Below, piece by piece: positions 39,941 through 48,278 of a stretch of 64,000 nucleotides of DNA. This stretch comes from Thiothrix winogradskyi. Its GTDB lineage: Bacteria; Pseudomonadota; Gammaproteobacteria; Thiotrichales; Thiotrichaceae. Location: the NCBI RefSeq assembly GCF_021650935.1, contig NZ_CP091244.1:992001-1056000 (forward strand), read 5' to 3'. Below the pieces are notes generated by a model. That model made no database searches, was not told the origin of the DNA, and worked only from the letters and a program-made list of their open reading frames with translations. A program made the translations under genes and the position numbers. Numbering within the stretch: the stretch's first letter is position 1; every line of letters starts with the position of its first letter.

Positions 39941-42763
39941 ATGACTAGGGTTTTCATCAGTTACAGCCACGATTCGGACGCACACCGCGAGTTTGTGCGC
40001 GGCATATCCGACCGTTTGCGTAAGGAAGGGCTGGATTGTCTGATTGACCTGTATGTGAACGGTTTTCCACCCGAAGGCTGGCAACGTTGGATGGAAAACC
40101 AGATCGAATCGGCTGATTTTGTGTTGCTGGTTTGCACCGAAACTTATTTGCGGCGTTACCGTGGACAGGAAACTGAGGGCGGGCGCGGCGTGACGTTTGA
40201 AGGCGTGGTCATCTCGCAAACGCTATACGATCACTATTACCGCAACACCAAGTTCATCCCGATGATTCCGACGCATGGCAGTCTGGATCATGTACCGCTA
40301 ACACTGAAACCTTATTCAACGTATTGCCTGCCCAGTGATTACGACAAGTTGTACCGTGTGCTGACGGGGCAAGCTGAATACATTGCGCCGCCGCTGGGGG
40401 AAATCCGTTCCATGCCTGCGGCGAATGGACACACGCCGCCCTCCATCCACTCCGACCGCCTCCCCACCGTCAAAGGCGGCTTCTTCGGACGTACCGCCGA
40501 ACTGCAACTCCTCAACACCGCATGGGCAAACACCACCACCCGCATCATCCAATTCATCGCCCCCGGCGGCACAGGCAAAACCAAGCTGCTGCGCCACTGG
40601 CTTGACCACACCACCGACATTCCGGTGCTGATTGCGTGGTCGTTCTATTCGCAAGGCGCAAGCGAAGACAAGCAGACTTCCGCCACGCCGTTTTTCAGCC
40701 ATGCGTTTGCCAAGCTGGGTTCGACCCGCGAGCGGTTTGCGTCGGAGGAGGACAAGGGCGACCACCTCGCCGAGTTGCTGCACGGTAAACGCTACGTGCT
40801 GGTGCTGGATGGGCTGGAGCCGTTGCAACACGGCGGCGCGGCAATGCGCGGCGAACTCAAAGACAAAGCCATCCGCCAGTTGCTGCGCCAGCTTGCCCGC
40901 CATCCGTGCGGCTTGTGCATTATCACCACACGAATTGCGCTGCATGAACTCAGTGACCGCGACGCGCCTACTGTCATCCGCCACGATTTGCAAAACCTGA
41001 CGGGGGCGGATGGCATCCAGTTGCTGCAATCGCTGGGGGTGACGGGCAGCGCGGCGGAACTGGGCAAGGCGGTGGGTGAATACGGCGGTCATGCGCTGGC
41101 GTTGAGTTTGCTGGGGAATGTGTTGCGGCTGCGGCATCAAGGCGATGTGCGCAAGCGTGATACGCTCAAGGCACTGGTCAAAGCAAAGGGCAATCAAGAC
41201 AGCCGCCACGCCTTCAAGGTGATGCAGGCTTACGCAGAATGGTTTGCGGGCGAGCCTGAGCTGGCATTGCTGCACTTGTTGGGGCTGTTCGACCACCCCA
41301 TCGGGCAAGACGTGCTGCAAATGCTGTGGGATGCGCAGATTCCACACCTGACCGCCGACATTGATGAAGATGAATGGCTGGAAGCCATCGCCAGTTTGCG
41401 CGAAGAACACCACCTGTTATCGCAGCATGACAGCGGCGGCGACCTCGACTGCCACCCGCTGATCCGCGAATACTTCGGCGGGCAACTGCAAACCCAACAG
41501 CCGCAAGCGTGGCAGCAGGCACATGAACGGCTGTACGAGTACTACAAAGCCCTGCCCAAGAACCCATTACCCGATACGCTGGAAGAAATGCAGCCGCTGT
41601 TCAGTGCGGTGGCGCATGGGTGTGCGGCGGGGTTGCATACAAAATCTTGGGAAGAGGTTTACTGGGCGCGAATCAAACGAGGAAATGAGCATTACATTGA
41701 AAAGAAGCTCGGTGCTTTCAGCGATAATTTGGCAACTATTTCACATTTCTTTTCAAAACCATGGAGGGTTCCAGCCTCAGATTTGAATAATCACAGGCAG
41801 GCTTTAATCCTAAACTTGGCAGGCTTCGGCTTACGTGCCTTGGGGCGGCTGCGTGAACTGGAGCCGATGCAGGCAAATTCCGATTACGATGTAAAGCATG
41901 AAAGGTGGCTTCAGGCAGCGCAAGCAACCAACAACCTCAGCGAACTGCAACTCACCCTCGGCGATGTGGCGCAAGCGGTGGAGAGCAGCGGCGCACGCAG
42001 CAGCCGCTACGCAGACCAGTCCGGGGATTGGCAATCACGCATGATGTTCCGCACCACCCACGCCGATGCCCTGCATCAGGCAGGGGACACCGCCGCCGCC
42101 CTTGCCCTGTTCCGGGAAGCGGAGCAACTCCAGCAGGAAAATCAGCCTTCGTACCCACGCCTGTATTCGCTGGGAGGTTTCCGCTACTGCGACCTGCTGC
42201 TGGCACAGGGCAGCACGGAGGAGGTGCTGGAGCGGTACGAACAATGGGTGGAATGGCGACAGGACGGTGATCCGCTGCTGGATAGATCATTGGAATATCT
42301 CACCCTCGGACGCGCCCATCTGCAACAACTCTTGCTCCCCTCTACCTCCGGGAGAGGGGCTGGGGGTGAGGGTCTTCACTGGCTGGAGCAGGCTGTCGCT
42401 GGTTTGCGTGCAGCAGGAACATTGCACAATTTACCGTGGGGTCTACTCGCCCGCGCTGCGCTGCACCGCCACACCCGCGACTTCGCCCGCGCCCGGCAGG
42501 ACTTGCAGGAAGTGTTCGACATCGCCGACGGCAGCGGGATGCGGCTGCATTTGACGGATTATCATTTGGAGATGGCGCGGTTGTTGGTGGCGGAGGAGAA
42601 AGAGGGCGTATGCAATACGCCCCTACAGGGAACGGCAGACGTAGGGGCGTATTGCATACGCCCTCTTCAATACCACATCGCGGAAGCCGAACGTTTGATT
42701 GCGGCAACCGGCTACCACCGCCGCGACAAAGAACTGATGGAGTTACAAGCCGCCCTCACTTAA
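39941..42763 (+). CDS. SEFIR-STAND NTPase with TPR-like repeats, candidate defence protein
   Basis: A 940-residue protein. A SEFIR/TIR-like domain occupies residues 1-130 (TRVFISYSHDSDAHREFVRG, GLDCLIDLYVNG). A STAND/NB-ARC NTPase follows with Walker A APGGTGKTKLL near 207-217 and Walker B YVLVLDGLEPLQ near 285-296, then GGHALALSLLG and a winged-helix part. The C-terminal third is helical TPR-like. This sensor-NTPase-effector layout is that of NLR-like phage-defence proteins, where repeats sense and the SEFIR domain acts. Two palindromic repeat elements are translated in frame within the helical part. The 3' end overlaps the convergent reductase gene by 4 nt. Confidence 0.82.
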   Translation: MTRVFISYSHDSDAHREFVRGISDRLRKEGLDCLIDLYVNGFPPEGWQRWMENQIESADFVLLVCTETYLRRYRGQETEGGRGVTFEGVVISQTLYDHYYRNTKFIPMIPTHGSLDHVPLTLKPYSTYCLPSDYDKLYRVLTGQAEYIAPPLGEIRSMPAANGHTPPSIHSDRLPTVKGGFFGRTAELQLLNTAWANTTTRIIQFIAPGGTGKTKLLRHWLDHTTDIPVLIAWSFYSQGASEDKQTSATPFFSHAFAKLGSTRERFASEEDKGDHLAELLHGKRYVLVLDGLEPLQHGGAAMRGELKDKAIRQLLRQLARHPCGLCIITTRIALHELSDRDAPTVIRHDLQNLTGADGIQLLQSLGVTGSAAELGKAVGEYGGHALALSLLGNVLRLRHQGDVRKRDTLKALVKAKGNQDSRHAFKVMQAYAEWFAGEPELALLHLLGLFDHPIGQDVLQMLWDAQIPHLTADIDEDEWLEAIASLREEHHLLSQHDSGGDLDCHPLIREYFGGQLQTQQPQAWQQAHERLYEYYKALPKNPLPDTLEEMQPLFSAVAHGCAAGLHTKSWEEVYWARIKRGNEHYIEKKLGAFSDNLATISHFFSKPWRVPASDLNNHRQALILNLAGFGLRALGRLRELEPMQANSDYDVKHERWLQAAQATNNLSELQLTLGDVAQAVESSGARSSRYADQSGDWQSRMMFRTTHADALHQAGDTAAALALFREAEQLQQENQPSYPRLYSLGGFRYCDLLLAQGSTEEVLERYEQWVEWRQDGDPLLDRSLEYLTLGRAHLQQLLLPSTSGRGAGGEGLHWLEQAVAGLRAAGTLHNLPWGLLARAALHRHTRDFARARQDLQEVFDIADGSGMRLHLTDYHLEMARLLVAEEKEGVCNTPLQGTADVGAYCIRPLQYHIAEAERLIAATGYHRRDKELMELQAALT
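42335..42376. repeat. Half copy of the CCTCTACCTCTGGGAGAGG element, in frame in the SEFIR-STAND gene
   Basis: The sequence matches the right arms of the elements at 16585-16680 and 43641-43742, ending in GGGGGTGAGGGTCTT. It is translated as LLLPSTSGRGAGGEGLH between two TPR-like helices. Confidence 0.8.
42601..42667. repeat. Double-hairpin repeat in frame in the SEFIR-STAND gene
   Basis: Outer AGAGGGC...GCCCTCTT, stems GGGCGTATGCAATACGCCC and GGGGCGTATTGCATACGCCC, and the middle CCTACAGGGAA block as in 38979-39042. It is translated as EGVCNTPLQGTADVGAYCI and a few residues more, near the C-terminus. Confidence 0.85.
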
Positions 42764-43614
42764 TACACCAACTCCGCCCAACGCCCATCCGCCACCAGCC
42801 GGTTCTTCAACGCCTGCCAGTTCGCCGCCGAACCCGCCAATTCGCCCATCACCTTATCCAGCACCGCCACCTGTTTCTTCAACCCGGCAAGGTAAACGTA
42901 AGTGTTCGGCATCTGCATCATTACCCAGGTTTTCGCGCCGTTTTCCGCCAGACTCTTGCCCAGATTGCCGGACGCATCGCGCCACGCCTGCGGGTCAATC
43001 GCCTGATACGCCTCAAAGGTAGCCTGATCGTAATAGTTGGTAATGTCATTGTTCTGGTCGTTCATGTACAACGCATCCAGCCCGCTTTTCGCGCCGTAGA
43101 ACAAGCGCACTTGCCCACGCCAGCCCTGTTCCTGCGCGTATACTGACTTGATCAAAGTACGGAAGGGCGCAATCCCCGTCCCCGTCCCAATCATCAACAA
43201 GTTGCTGGTGTTATCCGCAGGCACTTTGAACGCCGCCTTGTAAGGCCCGGTCAGGGTAATCTGCTTGCCCGGTGCGGCATCACACAGGTAGTTGGAGGCA
43301 ATGCCGGGGTATTCTTCGCCCGACACCTCGTCGATGTAGGAACAACGCCGCACCAGAATCTCGATGTCAGAGCCTTCGCCATGCGGCTGTGCCGCTAACA
43401 CGCTGTAATAGCGATGATGGAAGCGGTTGCCAAACGGATGTTTGCCTTCCACCAGCACGCCAATATTCTGCCCCGGCATCGCCCGGAACGCCGGGTCATG
43501 GATGGTCAATACCATCTCACGCACCTCATCCGTTTTGGTATCGGTAATGCGCTTGCTGGAGCGAACGATAGCGTCGCAGGTATTGCTGTAAGTCTGTTCG
43601 TTGGTATCCGTCAT
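42760..43614 (-). CDS. Ferredoxin-NADP reductase family protein
   Basis: A 284-residue FAD/NAD(P)H reductase. The FAD site RFHHRYYSVLAA, the NADP site LLMIGTGTGIAPFRTLIKSV and the C-terminal aromatic residue in RWAELVY are as in plant-type FNRs. ATG 43614 with GAGAGGA upstream is the start. It is last in the rnf-nifJ cluster after a palindromic repeat, so it probably exchanges electrons between ferredoxin from the oxidoreductase and NADP(H). Confidence 0.88.
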   Translation of the reverse strand: MTDTNEQTYSNTCDAIVRSSKRITDTKTDEVREMVLTIHDPAFRAMPGQNIGVLVEGKHPFGNRFHHRYYSVLAAQPHGEGSDIEILVRRCSYIDEVSGEEYPGIASNYLCDAAPGKQITLTGPYKAAFKVPADNTSNLLMIGTGTGIAPFRTLIKSVYAQEQGWRGQVRLFYGAKSGLDALYMNDQNNDITNYYDQATFEAYQAIDPQAWRDASGNLGKSLAENGAKTWVMMQMPNTYVYLAGLKKQVAVLDKVMGELAGSAANWQALKNRLVADGRWAELVY

Positions 43615-43640
43615 AAAATCCTCTCTCATTAATAGCGTTA

Positions 43641-43742
43641 AGACCCTCACCCCAACCCCTCTCCCAGAGGTAGAGGGGCTAAGAAAAACAATCTCTTACT
43701 CCCCCTCTACCTCTGGGAGAGGGGGCTGGGGGGTGAGGGTCT
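43641..43742. repeat. Palindromic repeat element, CCTCTACCTCTGGGAGAGG family, before the FNR gene
   Basis: Inverted arms beginning AGACCCTCACCCC and ending GGGGTGAGGGTCT span the whole gap between the Cys-rich protein gene and the reductase gene. It is the same element as 16585-16680, again inside an operon. Confidence 0.87.
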
Positions 43743-43744
43743 TT

Positions 43745-43933
43745 TCAATGTCCCCGGTTTTTGCACGCCTTCTTGCCACTGCACCCGCATGACGACCCAC
43801 AGCCGCCGCCTTCTTCGCGTGGCGGGCCAAATTCCGGGTGGCGCAAGGCAAATTCTTTCACAATGCGTTGCACCACAATCCACGCGCCGAACAACACCGG
43901 AATCACCAGCATTGCAATCAGATAATCCCGCAT
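43745..43933 (-). CDS. Small Cys-rich membrane protein of the rnf cluster
   Basis: A 62-residue protein with one N-terminal membrane helix (IAMLVIPVLFGAWIVVQ) and a tail with four cysteines (GGGCGSSCGCSGKKACKN). It overlaps the rnfA stop by 1 nt, so it is translated with the complex. The layout recalls the NqrM maturation factor of the related Na-NQR and the FeoB-associated Cys-rich proteins. A role in metal delivery to the Rnf complex is inferred, not shown. Confidence 0.65.
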   Translation of the reverse strand: MRDYLIAMLVIPVLFGAWIVVQRIVKEFALRHPEFGPPREEGGGCGSSCGCSGKKACKNRGH

Positions 43934-44520
43934 TATTCCGCTCCCAGTCCTGCAAATCCCATAAACGCCAGTGACAACAAGCCACCCAGAATCAGGCTCA
44001 ATGCCGCCCCTTGGGTCACGCTCGGCAACTTCGCCAAATCCAGCCGCTCACGCAGCCCCGCCATCAGCAGCAAGGCCAGAATGAACCCCGCGCCCGCACC
44101 CAGCGCATACGCCAGCGCTTGCATGAAGTTGTATTCCTTAAATGTCTGGAACAACGCCAGTCCCAGAATTGCGCAGTTGGTGGTAATCAGCGGCAAATAA
44201 ATCCCCAGCGCACGAAACAATGCCGGGCTAAGTTTTTTCAGGGTCATTTCCACCAATTGCACGGCGGACGCAATCACCACGATGTAACTGATCAGGCGCA
44301 AATATTCGATATTGAACGCCACCAGCAATTCATTGAGGAAATACGCACACACCGAACTCACCAGCATCACGAACGAGGTTGCCAAGCCCATCGGCACTGC
44401 CGTATTCAGCTTGCCGGACACACCCAGAAACGGGCACAACCCCAAAAACATCGCCAGCACAAAGTTGTTCGCCAAAAAAGCGTTGAAAAAGATAAAAGTA
44501 ATGCTGTCGGTACTACCCAT
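43933..44520 (-). CDS. rnfA: Rnf electron transport complex subunit A
   Basis: An integral membrane subunit of about 195 residues with six helices. The family stretches NNFVLAMFLGLCPFLGVSG and ITTNCAILGLALF hold the membrane cysteines thought to carry an Fe-S centre. ATG 44520 with GGAGGG 8 nt upstream is preferred to an in-frame GTG at 44529. It overlaps the rnfE stop. Confidence 0.95.
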   Translation of the reverse strand: MGSTDSITFIFFNAFLANNFVLAMFLGLCPFLGVSGKLNTAVPMGLATSFVMLVSSVCAYFLNELLVAFNIEYLRLISYIVVIASAVQLVEMTLKKLSPALFRALGIYLPLITTNCAILGLALFQTFKEYNFMQALAYALGAGAGFILALLLMAGLRERLDLAKLPSVTQGAALSLILGGLLSLAFMGFAGLGAE

Positions 44521-45157
44521 GCGTGACACCCTCCGCCAAAGATTGTTTGCGTGTTTTCAGCCATTCAAAGAACAGCAACCAGCCGCCCAGCACCAAAAAG
44601 CCGCCCGGTGGCAATACCATCACCACCCACGGCTGGAACTGTTCACTAAACAGCGGCAAGCCAAACAGCGAACCACTGCCGAGGATTTCGCGCACTACGC
44701 CCAAGCACAGCAAAGCCAGCGTGAAACCCAGCCCCATGCCTGCCGCGTTTACCATCGACTTGACGGGTTTGTTGCGTGACGCACAAGCTTCCGCCCGCCC
44801 CAGAATAATGCAGTTCACCACAATCAACTGGATGAACGCCCCCAGCGCGTTGTAAACCTCCTGACTCAACGCCTGCATGGTGTAATCCACGATGGTCACA
44901 AAGGTCGAAATGATCACAATGTAAGTGGCAATGCGCACTTCCGACGGAATCAGGTTGCGGAACAACGACACCAGCAAACTCGATGCCACCAGCACGAATG
45001 CGGTTGCCAAGCCCATTGCCAGCGCATTGATCGCCGAGTTGGTGACAGCCAGCACCGGACACATGCCCAGCATCATCACGAATACCGGGTTTTCGCGCCA
45101 CACGCCTTCGAGGAAAGTATCGACCGTAATCCGGTCATCCTGTTTGATCAGGCTCAT
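44513..45157 (-). CDS. rnfE: Rnf electron transport complex subunit E
   Basis: An integral membrane subunit of 214 residues, homologous to RnfA, with NPVFVMMLGMCPVLAVTNS and VVNCIILGRAEACASRN. ATG 45157 (SLIKQDDRITVDTF) overlaps the rnfG stop by 4 nt; the longer ORF upstream is within rnfG and is not real. Confidence 0.95.
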   Translation of the reverse strand: MSLIKQDDRITVDTFLEGVWRENPVFVMMLGMCPVLAVTNSAINALAMGLATAFVLVASSLLVSLFRNLIPSEVRIATYIVIISTFVTIVDYTMQALSQEVYNALGAFIQLIVVNCIILGRAEACASRNKPVKSMVNAAGMGLGFTLALLCLGVVREILGSGSLFGLPLFSEQFQPWVVMVLPPGGFLVLGGWLLFFEWLKTRKQSLAEGVTHG

Positions 45158-45813
45158 GGTTGCGCTCCTTCGATTTGCGGCAATAGCGGTACGACCTTGG
45201 GCAGCACGTCTTGCGCACTGTTGTTCAAGCCCTTGGCAATGGCTTTGGAGGAAATGGTCGCGCCGCTGATGGCGTCGATTTCCCACGGGTTGTGTTTCGC
45301 GCCGTGCTTGACCGCCACAATCGCGTTTGCCAGCGCATCGCCCGCCGCATTCACCTTGGCTTCCAGCTTGTCGAAATTGGCGACAAAGTTCTTGTCAGTA
45401 ATCACCTTGTCACCCAGCCCCGGCGTTTCGGTTTGCTTGATGACCTTGATGCCGGTAATGCACTCGCATTGCGGGTTATAAGCGTAAATGGTGTCCACCG
45501 AGCCGGAATAGCCCTGCGCACTGCCTTCAGCCGCCACGCCCACCAGTTTGCCTTGGGCATCGTAACCCGCGTACACATTCGTGCCTTTCATGCCGGGGAC
45601 AGCTTCCAGCAATTCACCTTTTTCATTGATGATGAAATGCTTGTCAGCGGTTGCACCCTTGATCACTTCCAACACCGTTTTCTGGATAGCCAAACGTTTG
45701 TTTTCTTCAATCGCCGGTTTGGTGGCTTGAAACACTGTCACGATCAGGAAACCTGACAGCGCGGTTACAAACCCCAGCGTGGCGATCATCGCCGTGCTAT
45801 TTCTGCCACTCAT
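45154..45813 (-). CDS. rnfG: Rnf electron transport complex subunit G
   Basis: A periplasmic-facing flavoprotein of 219 residues with an N-terminal membrane anchor. The covalent FMN threonine lies in DAISGATISSKA. It is coupled to rnfD and rnfE by 4-nt overlaps. Confidence 0.95.
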   Translation of the reverse strand: MSGRNSTAMIATLGFVTALSGFLIVTVFQATKPAIEENKRLAIQKTVLEVIKGATADKHFIINEKGELLEAVPGMKGTNVYAGYDAQGKLVGVAAEGSAQGYSGSVDTIYAYNPQCECITGIKVIKQTETPGLGDKVITDKNFVANFDKLEAKVNAAGDALANAIVAVKHGAKHNPWEIDAISGATISSKAIAKGLNNSAQDVLPKVVPLLPQIEGAQP

Positions 45814-46853
45814 GCGGATTTCCTCCGTGCGCCAAACAGCCGTGGTTGTGTCCAGGTATCAATCAGCGGTGTCGCCGCATTGCCCAGCAAAATGGCGTAC
45901 ATAATGCCCTCCGACAAACTCCCGAACTGGCGAATGAGTACTGTGAGGAAGCCTATCAGCAAGCCGTAGATCATTACCCCTTTCGGTGTCAGTGGCGAAC
46001 CTACCATGTCGGAAGCCATGAACATTGCCCCCAGCATCAGCCCGCCGGAAAACAGCATGAATACCGGGTCAGCGTATTTGTCCGGGTTAATCAGGTACAA
46101 CACCCCAGACGTGACGACCACCCCGACGAAAATCCACGCCGGAATCTGCCAGTTCATCATCTTGCGGATCACCAGATACAGCCCACACACCAGAATCAGC
46201 AGCGCAGACGTTTCCCCCGCCGACCCCGCTACCGTACCCGTAAACAACTCCATCGGGCTGGTAGCAAGGTGCTGGAACTTGTGCAAACTCAGCGGCGTAG
46301 CTCCGGTAAATCCATCCACCGCCACCTGTTTCACCCACTCGGCGGTTTCCGGCGGCATCATGAACGGCGCAGTCAGGCTGGAAGGTACAAACTCGCTGAA
46401 ACGCCCCGTGAAAAACGCCGGAGTCCAAGTGGTAATCGCCACCGGAAACGCGGCTTGCACAAACGCCCGCCCCACCAATGCCGGATTGAAGACGTTGTAA
46501 CCAATCCCGCCAAACACCGCCTTGCCAATCGCAATCCCGGCAATCCCCGCCACCGCCGCCATCCACAGCGGGAAACCGGGTGGCAAGGTCAACGCCAATA
46601 AAATCCCGCTGATGGTGGACGACCAGTCGCTCAAGCTGCTGGGTTTATTACCCATCCAGTTGAAAAAGCGTTCCGTACCAAGGCAAGCCAGCGTGGTGAC
46701 AATCACCAGTGCCAGCACGCTAATGCCGAACTGGTACACCGCGAACGCCACAATCGGCAGCAGCGCGTACACCACGTTGCGCATGATGGTTGGCACATCC
46801 TGCGGCTTTTTCACGTGCGGTGCTGTGTGCAGAACAATGTGTTTCTTGCTCAT
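45810..46853 (-). CDS. rnfD: Rnf electron transport complex subunit D
   Basis: A membrane subunit of 347 residues with about nine or ten helices. The FMN attachment Thr is in FTGATPLSLHKF. GSPLTPKGVMIYGLLIGFLT and the ending NAATPLIDTWTQPRLFG are family features. It overlaps rnfC and rnfG by 4 nt each. Confidence 0.95.
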   Translation of the reverse strand: MSKKHIVLHTAPHVKKPQDVPTIMRNVVYALLPIVAFAVYQFGISVLALVIVTTLACLGTERFFNWMGNKPSSLSDWSSTISGILLALTLPPGFPLWMAAVAGIAGIAIGKAVFGGIGYNVFNPALVGRAFVQAAFPVAITTWTPAFFTGRFSEFVPSSLTAPFMMPPETAEWVKQVAVDGFTGATPLSLHKFQHLATSPMELFTGTVAGSAGETSALLILVCGLYLVIRKMMNWQIPAWIFVGVVVTSGVLYLINPDKYADPVFMLFSGGLMLGAMFMASDMVGSPLTPKGVMIYGLLIGFLTVLIRQFGSLSEGIMYAILLGNAATPLIDTWTQPRLFGARRKSA

Positions 46854-48205
46854 GCTTTCCCCTTCTGTTCACGGTTGACGGCTTTGGCAATGCGGAAATA
46901 TTGCACCAGCGGGATATTCGATGGGCATACAAAGCTGCAACAGCCGCATTCAAAGCAACTGTTGAGGTGGAAATCGCTTTCCATCTCGGCGTAGTGGCGT
47001 TTGCCCGCCAGCCAGCCCATTTGCGCCGGGTTGAGGTGCATCGGGCAGGCATCCACACAGCGCGAACACTTGATGCAGGGGAACACGGCGGTATCGTTTT
47101 CACCTTCCAGAAAGGTGCGCTCCTGAAACACCAGCAAACCGGACGTGCCTTTGGTGATCGGCACATCCAGTGAAGGCAGCGACATTCCCATCATCGGCCC
47201 ACCGAGGATCACTTTTTCGTGGTCGGCGGTAATGCCGAGTTGTTCAAGGATGAAGCGTACCGGTGTGCCAATCGGCATCAGGTAATTGCCTGCTTTGGCG
47301 ACATTCGTACCAGTCACAGTGACGACGCGCTCAATCAGCCCTTCGCCTTTGGGTAACAGTTTGCCGAGTTGCGCCAGCGTGCCGACGTTGTTGACCACAA
47401 TGCCGATGTCGATGGGCAAACCACCAGCGGGAACTTCCACACCCAGCAGCGATTTCAGCAGCATCTTTTCCGCGCCCTGTGGGTACTTGGTTTCCACCAG
47501 TTCCACTGTGATCGGGTCGTCGGGTTTCAAGGCGGCTTTTATCGCGGTGGCTGCATCGGCTTTGTTGTCTTCAATGCCTACGATGGCGCGTTTTGCTCCG
47601 GTAATGTGCAGCGCGTAACGGATGCCTTGCAGCAAATCCTGTGGCTGTTCCAGCATCACCCGATGGTCGCAGGTGAGGTAGGGTTCGCATTCGCAGCCGT
47701 TCACCACCAGCGTGTGCGCAGTTTTGCCGTGCGGAATGCGCAATTTGACGTGCGACGGGAACGCTGCCCCGCCCAACCCTGCCATGCCGGTGGCTTGCAC
47801 CCGCTGGATCAGTTCGTCGTGATCCAGCGTTTCCGGCTCGACCGGATTGCCGTACAGCACGTACTGGGAAGAGGCTTTGTACACATCAATCACAATCGAC
47901 AGCACTTTGGGGCCAGCCGCACTCGGCATCAGCCCAATGCTGCTGACCACACCCGTGGCAGGCGCGTGTACCGGGACGGACATAAAACCATCCGCCTCGG
48001 CAATGATTTGCCCGCGCAGCACTTCCTGCCCCACGTTGACCACGGGCTTGGCAGGTGCGCCGATGTGTTGTGCCACCGGCACAATCAGGCGCGGCGGAAA
48101 CGCCAGCCGCTGGATCGCCTTCCCCTGCGTTGCGTCCTTGTGGTAACGCGGGTGAATGCCGTGCGAGAAGCGGCCTTTGCGAAATTTTTCAAACAGAGCA
48201 AGCAT
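46850..48205 (-). CDS. rnfC: Rnf electron transport complex subunit C
   Basis: A peripheral subunit of 451 residues that handles NADH. The NADH/FMN site motif GLGGAAFPSHVKLRI is present. Two 4Fe-4S motifs, CIKCSRCVDACP and CFECGCCSFVCP, lie near the C-terminus. It ends soon after them, without the long Ala/Lys-rich tail of E. coli RsxC. A perfect palindrome lies upstream between nifJ and rnfC. Confidence 0.95.
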   Translation of the reverse strand: MLALFEKFRKGRFSHGIHPRYHKDATQGKAIQRLAFPPRLIVPVAQHIGAPAKPVVNVGQEVLRGQIIAEADGFMSVPVHAPATGVVSSIGLMPSAAGPKVLSIVIDVYKASSQYVLYGNPVEPETLDHDELIQRVQATGMAGLGGAAFPSHVKLRIPHGKTAHTLVVNGCECEPYLTCDHRVMLEQPQDLLQGIRYALHITGAKRAIVGIEDNKADAATAIKAALKPDDPITVELVETKYPQGAEKMLLKSLLGVEVPAGGLPIDIGIVVNNVGTLAQLGKLLPKGEGLIERVVTVTGTNVAKAGNYLMPIGTPVRFILEQLGITADHEKVILGGPMMGMSLPSLDVPITKGTSGLLVFQERTFLEGENDTAVFPCIKCSRCVDACPMHLNPAQMGWLAGKRHYAEMESDFHLNSCFECGCCSFVCPSNIPLVQYFRIAKAVNREQKGKA

Positions 48206-48228
48206 GGTGACTCCTCATCATTTCCCTG

Positions 48229-48272
48229 TATTTCCCGTAGGGGCGGTTCGCGAACCGCCCCTACGGGAAATA
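48229..48272. repeat. Perfect 44-bp palindrome between nifJ and rnfC
   Basis: Bases 48229-48250 are the exact complement of 48251-48272 with no loop; the centre is GGTTCGCGAACC. The flanking TAGGGGCG / CGCCCCTA blocks resemble the double-hairpin repeats at 38979 and 42601. Confidence 0.88.
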
Positions 48273-48278
48273 CCCGAA

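Noticed and set aside
40316..41413. 365-codon ORF on the minus strand opposite the SEFIR-STAND gene
   Set aside because: The plus frame has clear SEFIR and STAND motifs; the minus translation shows no domain or ribosome site.
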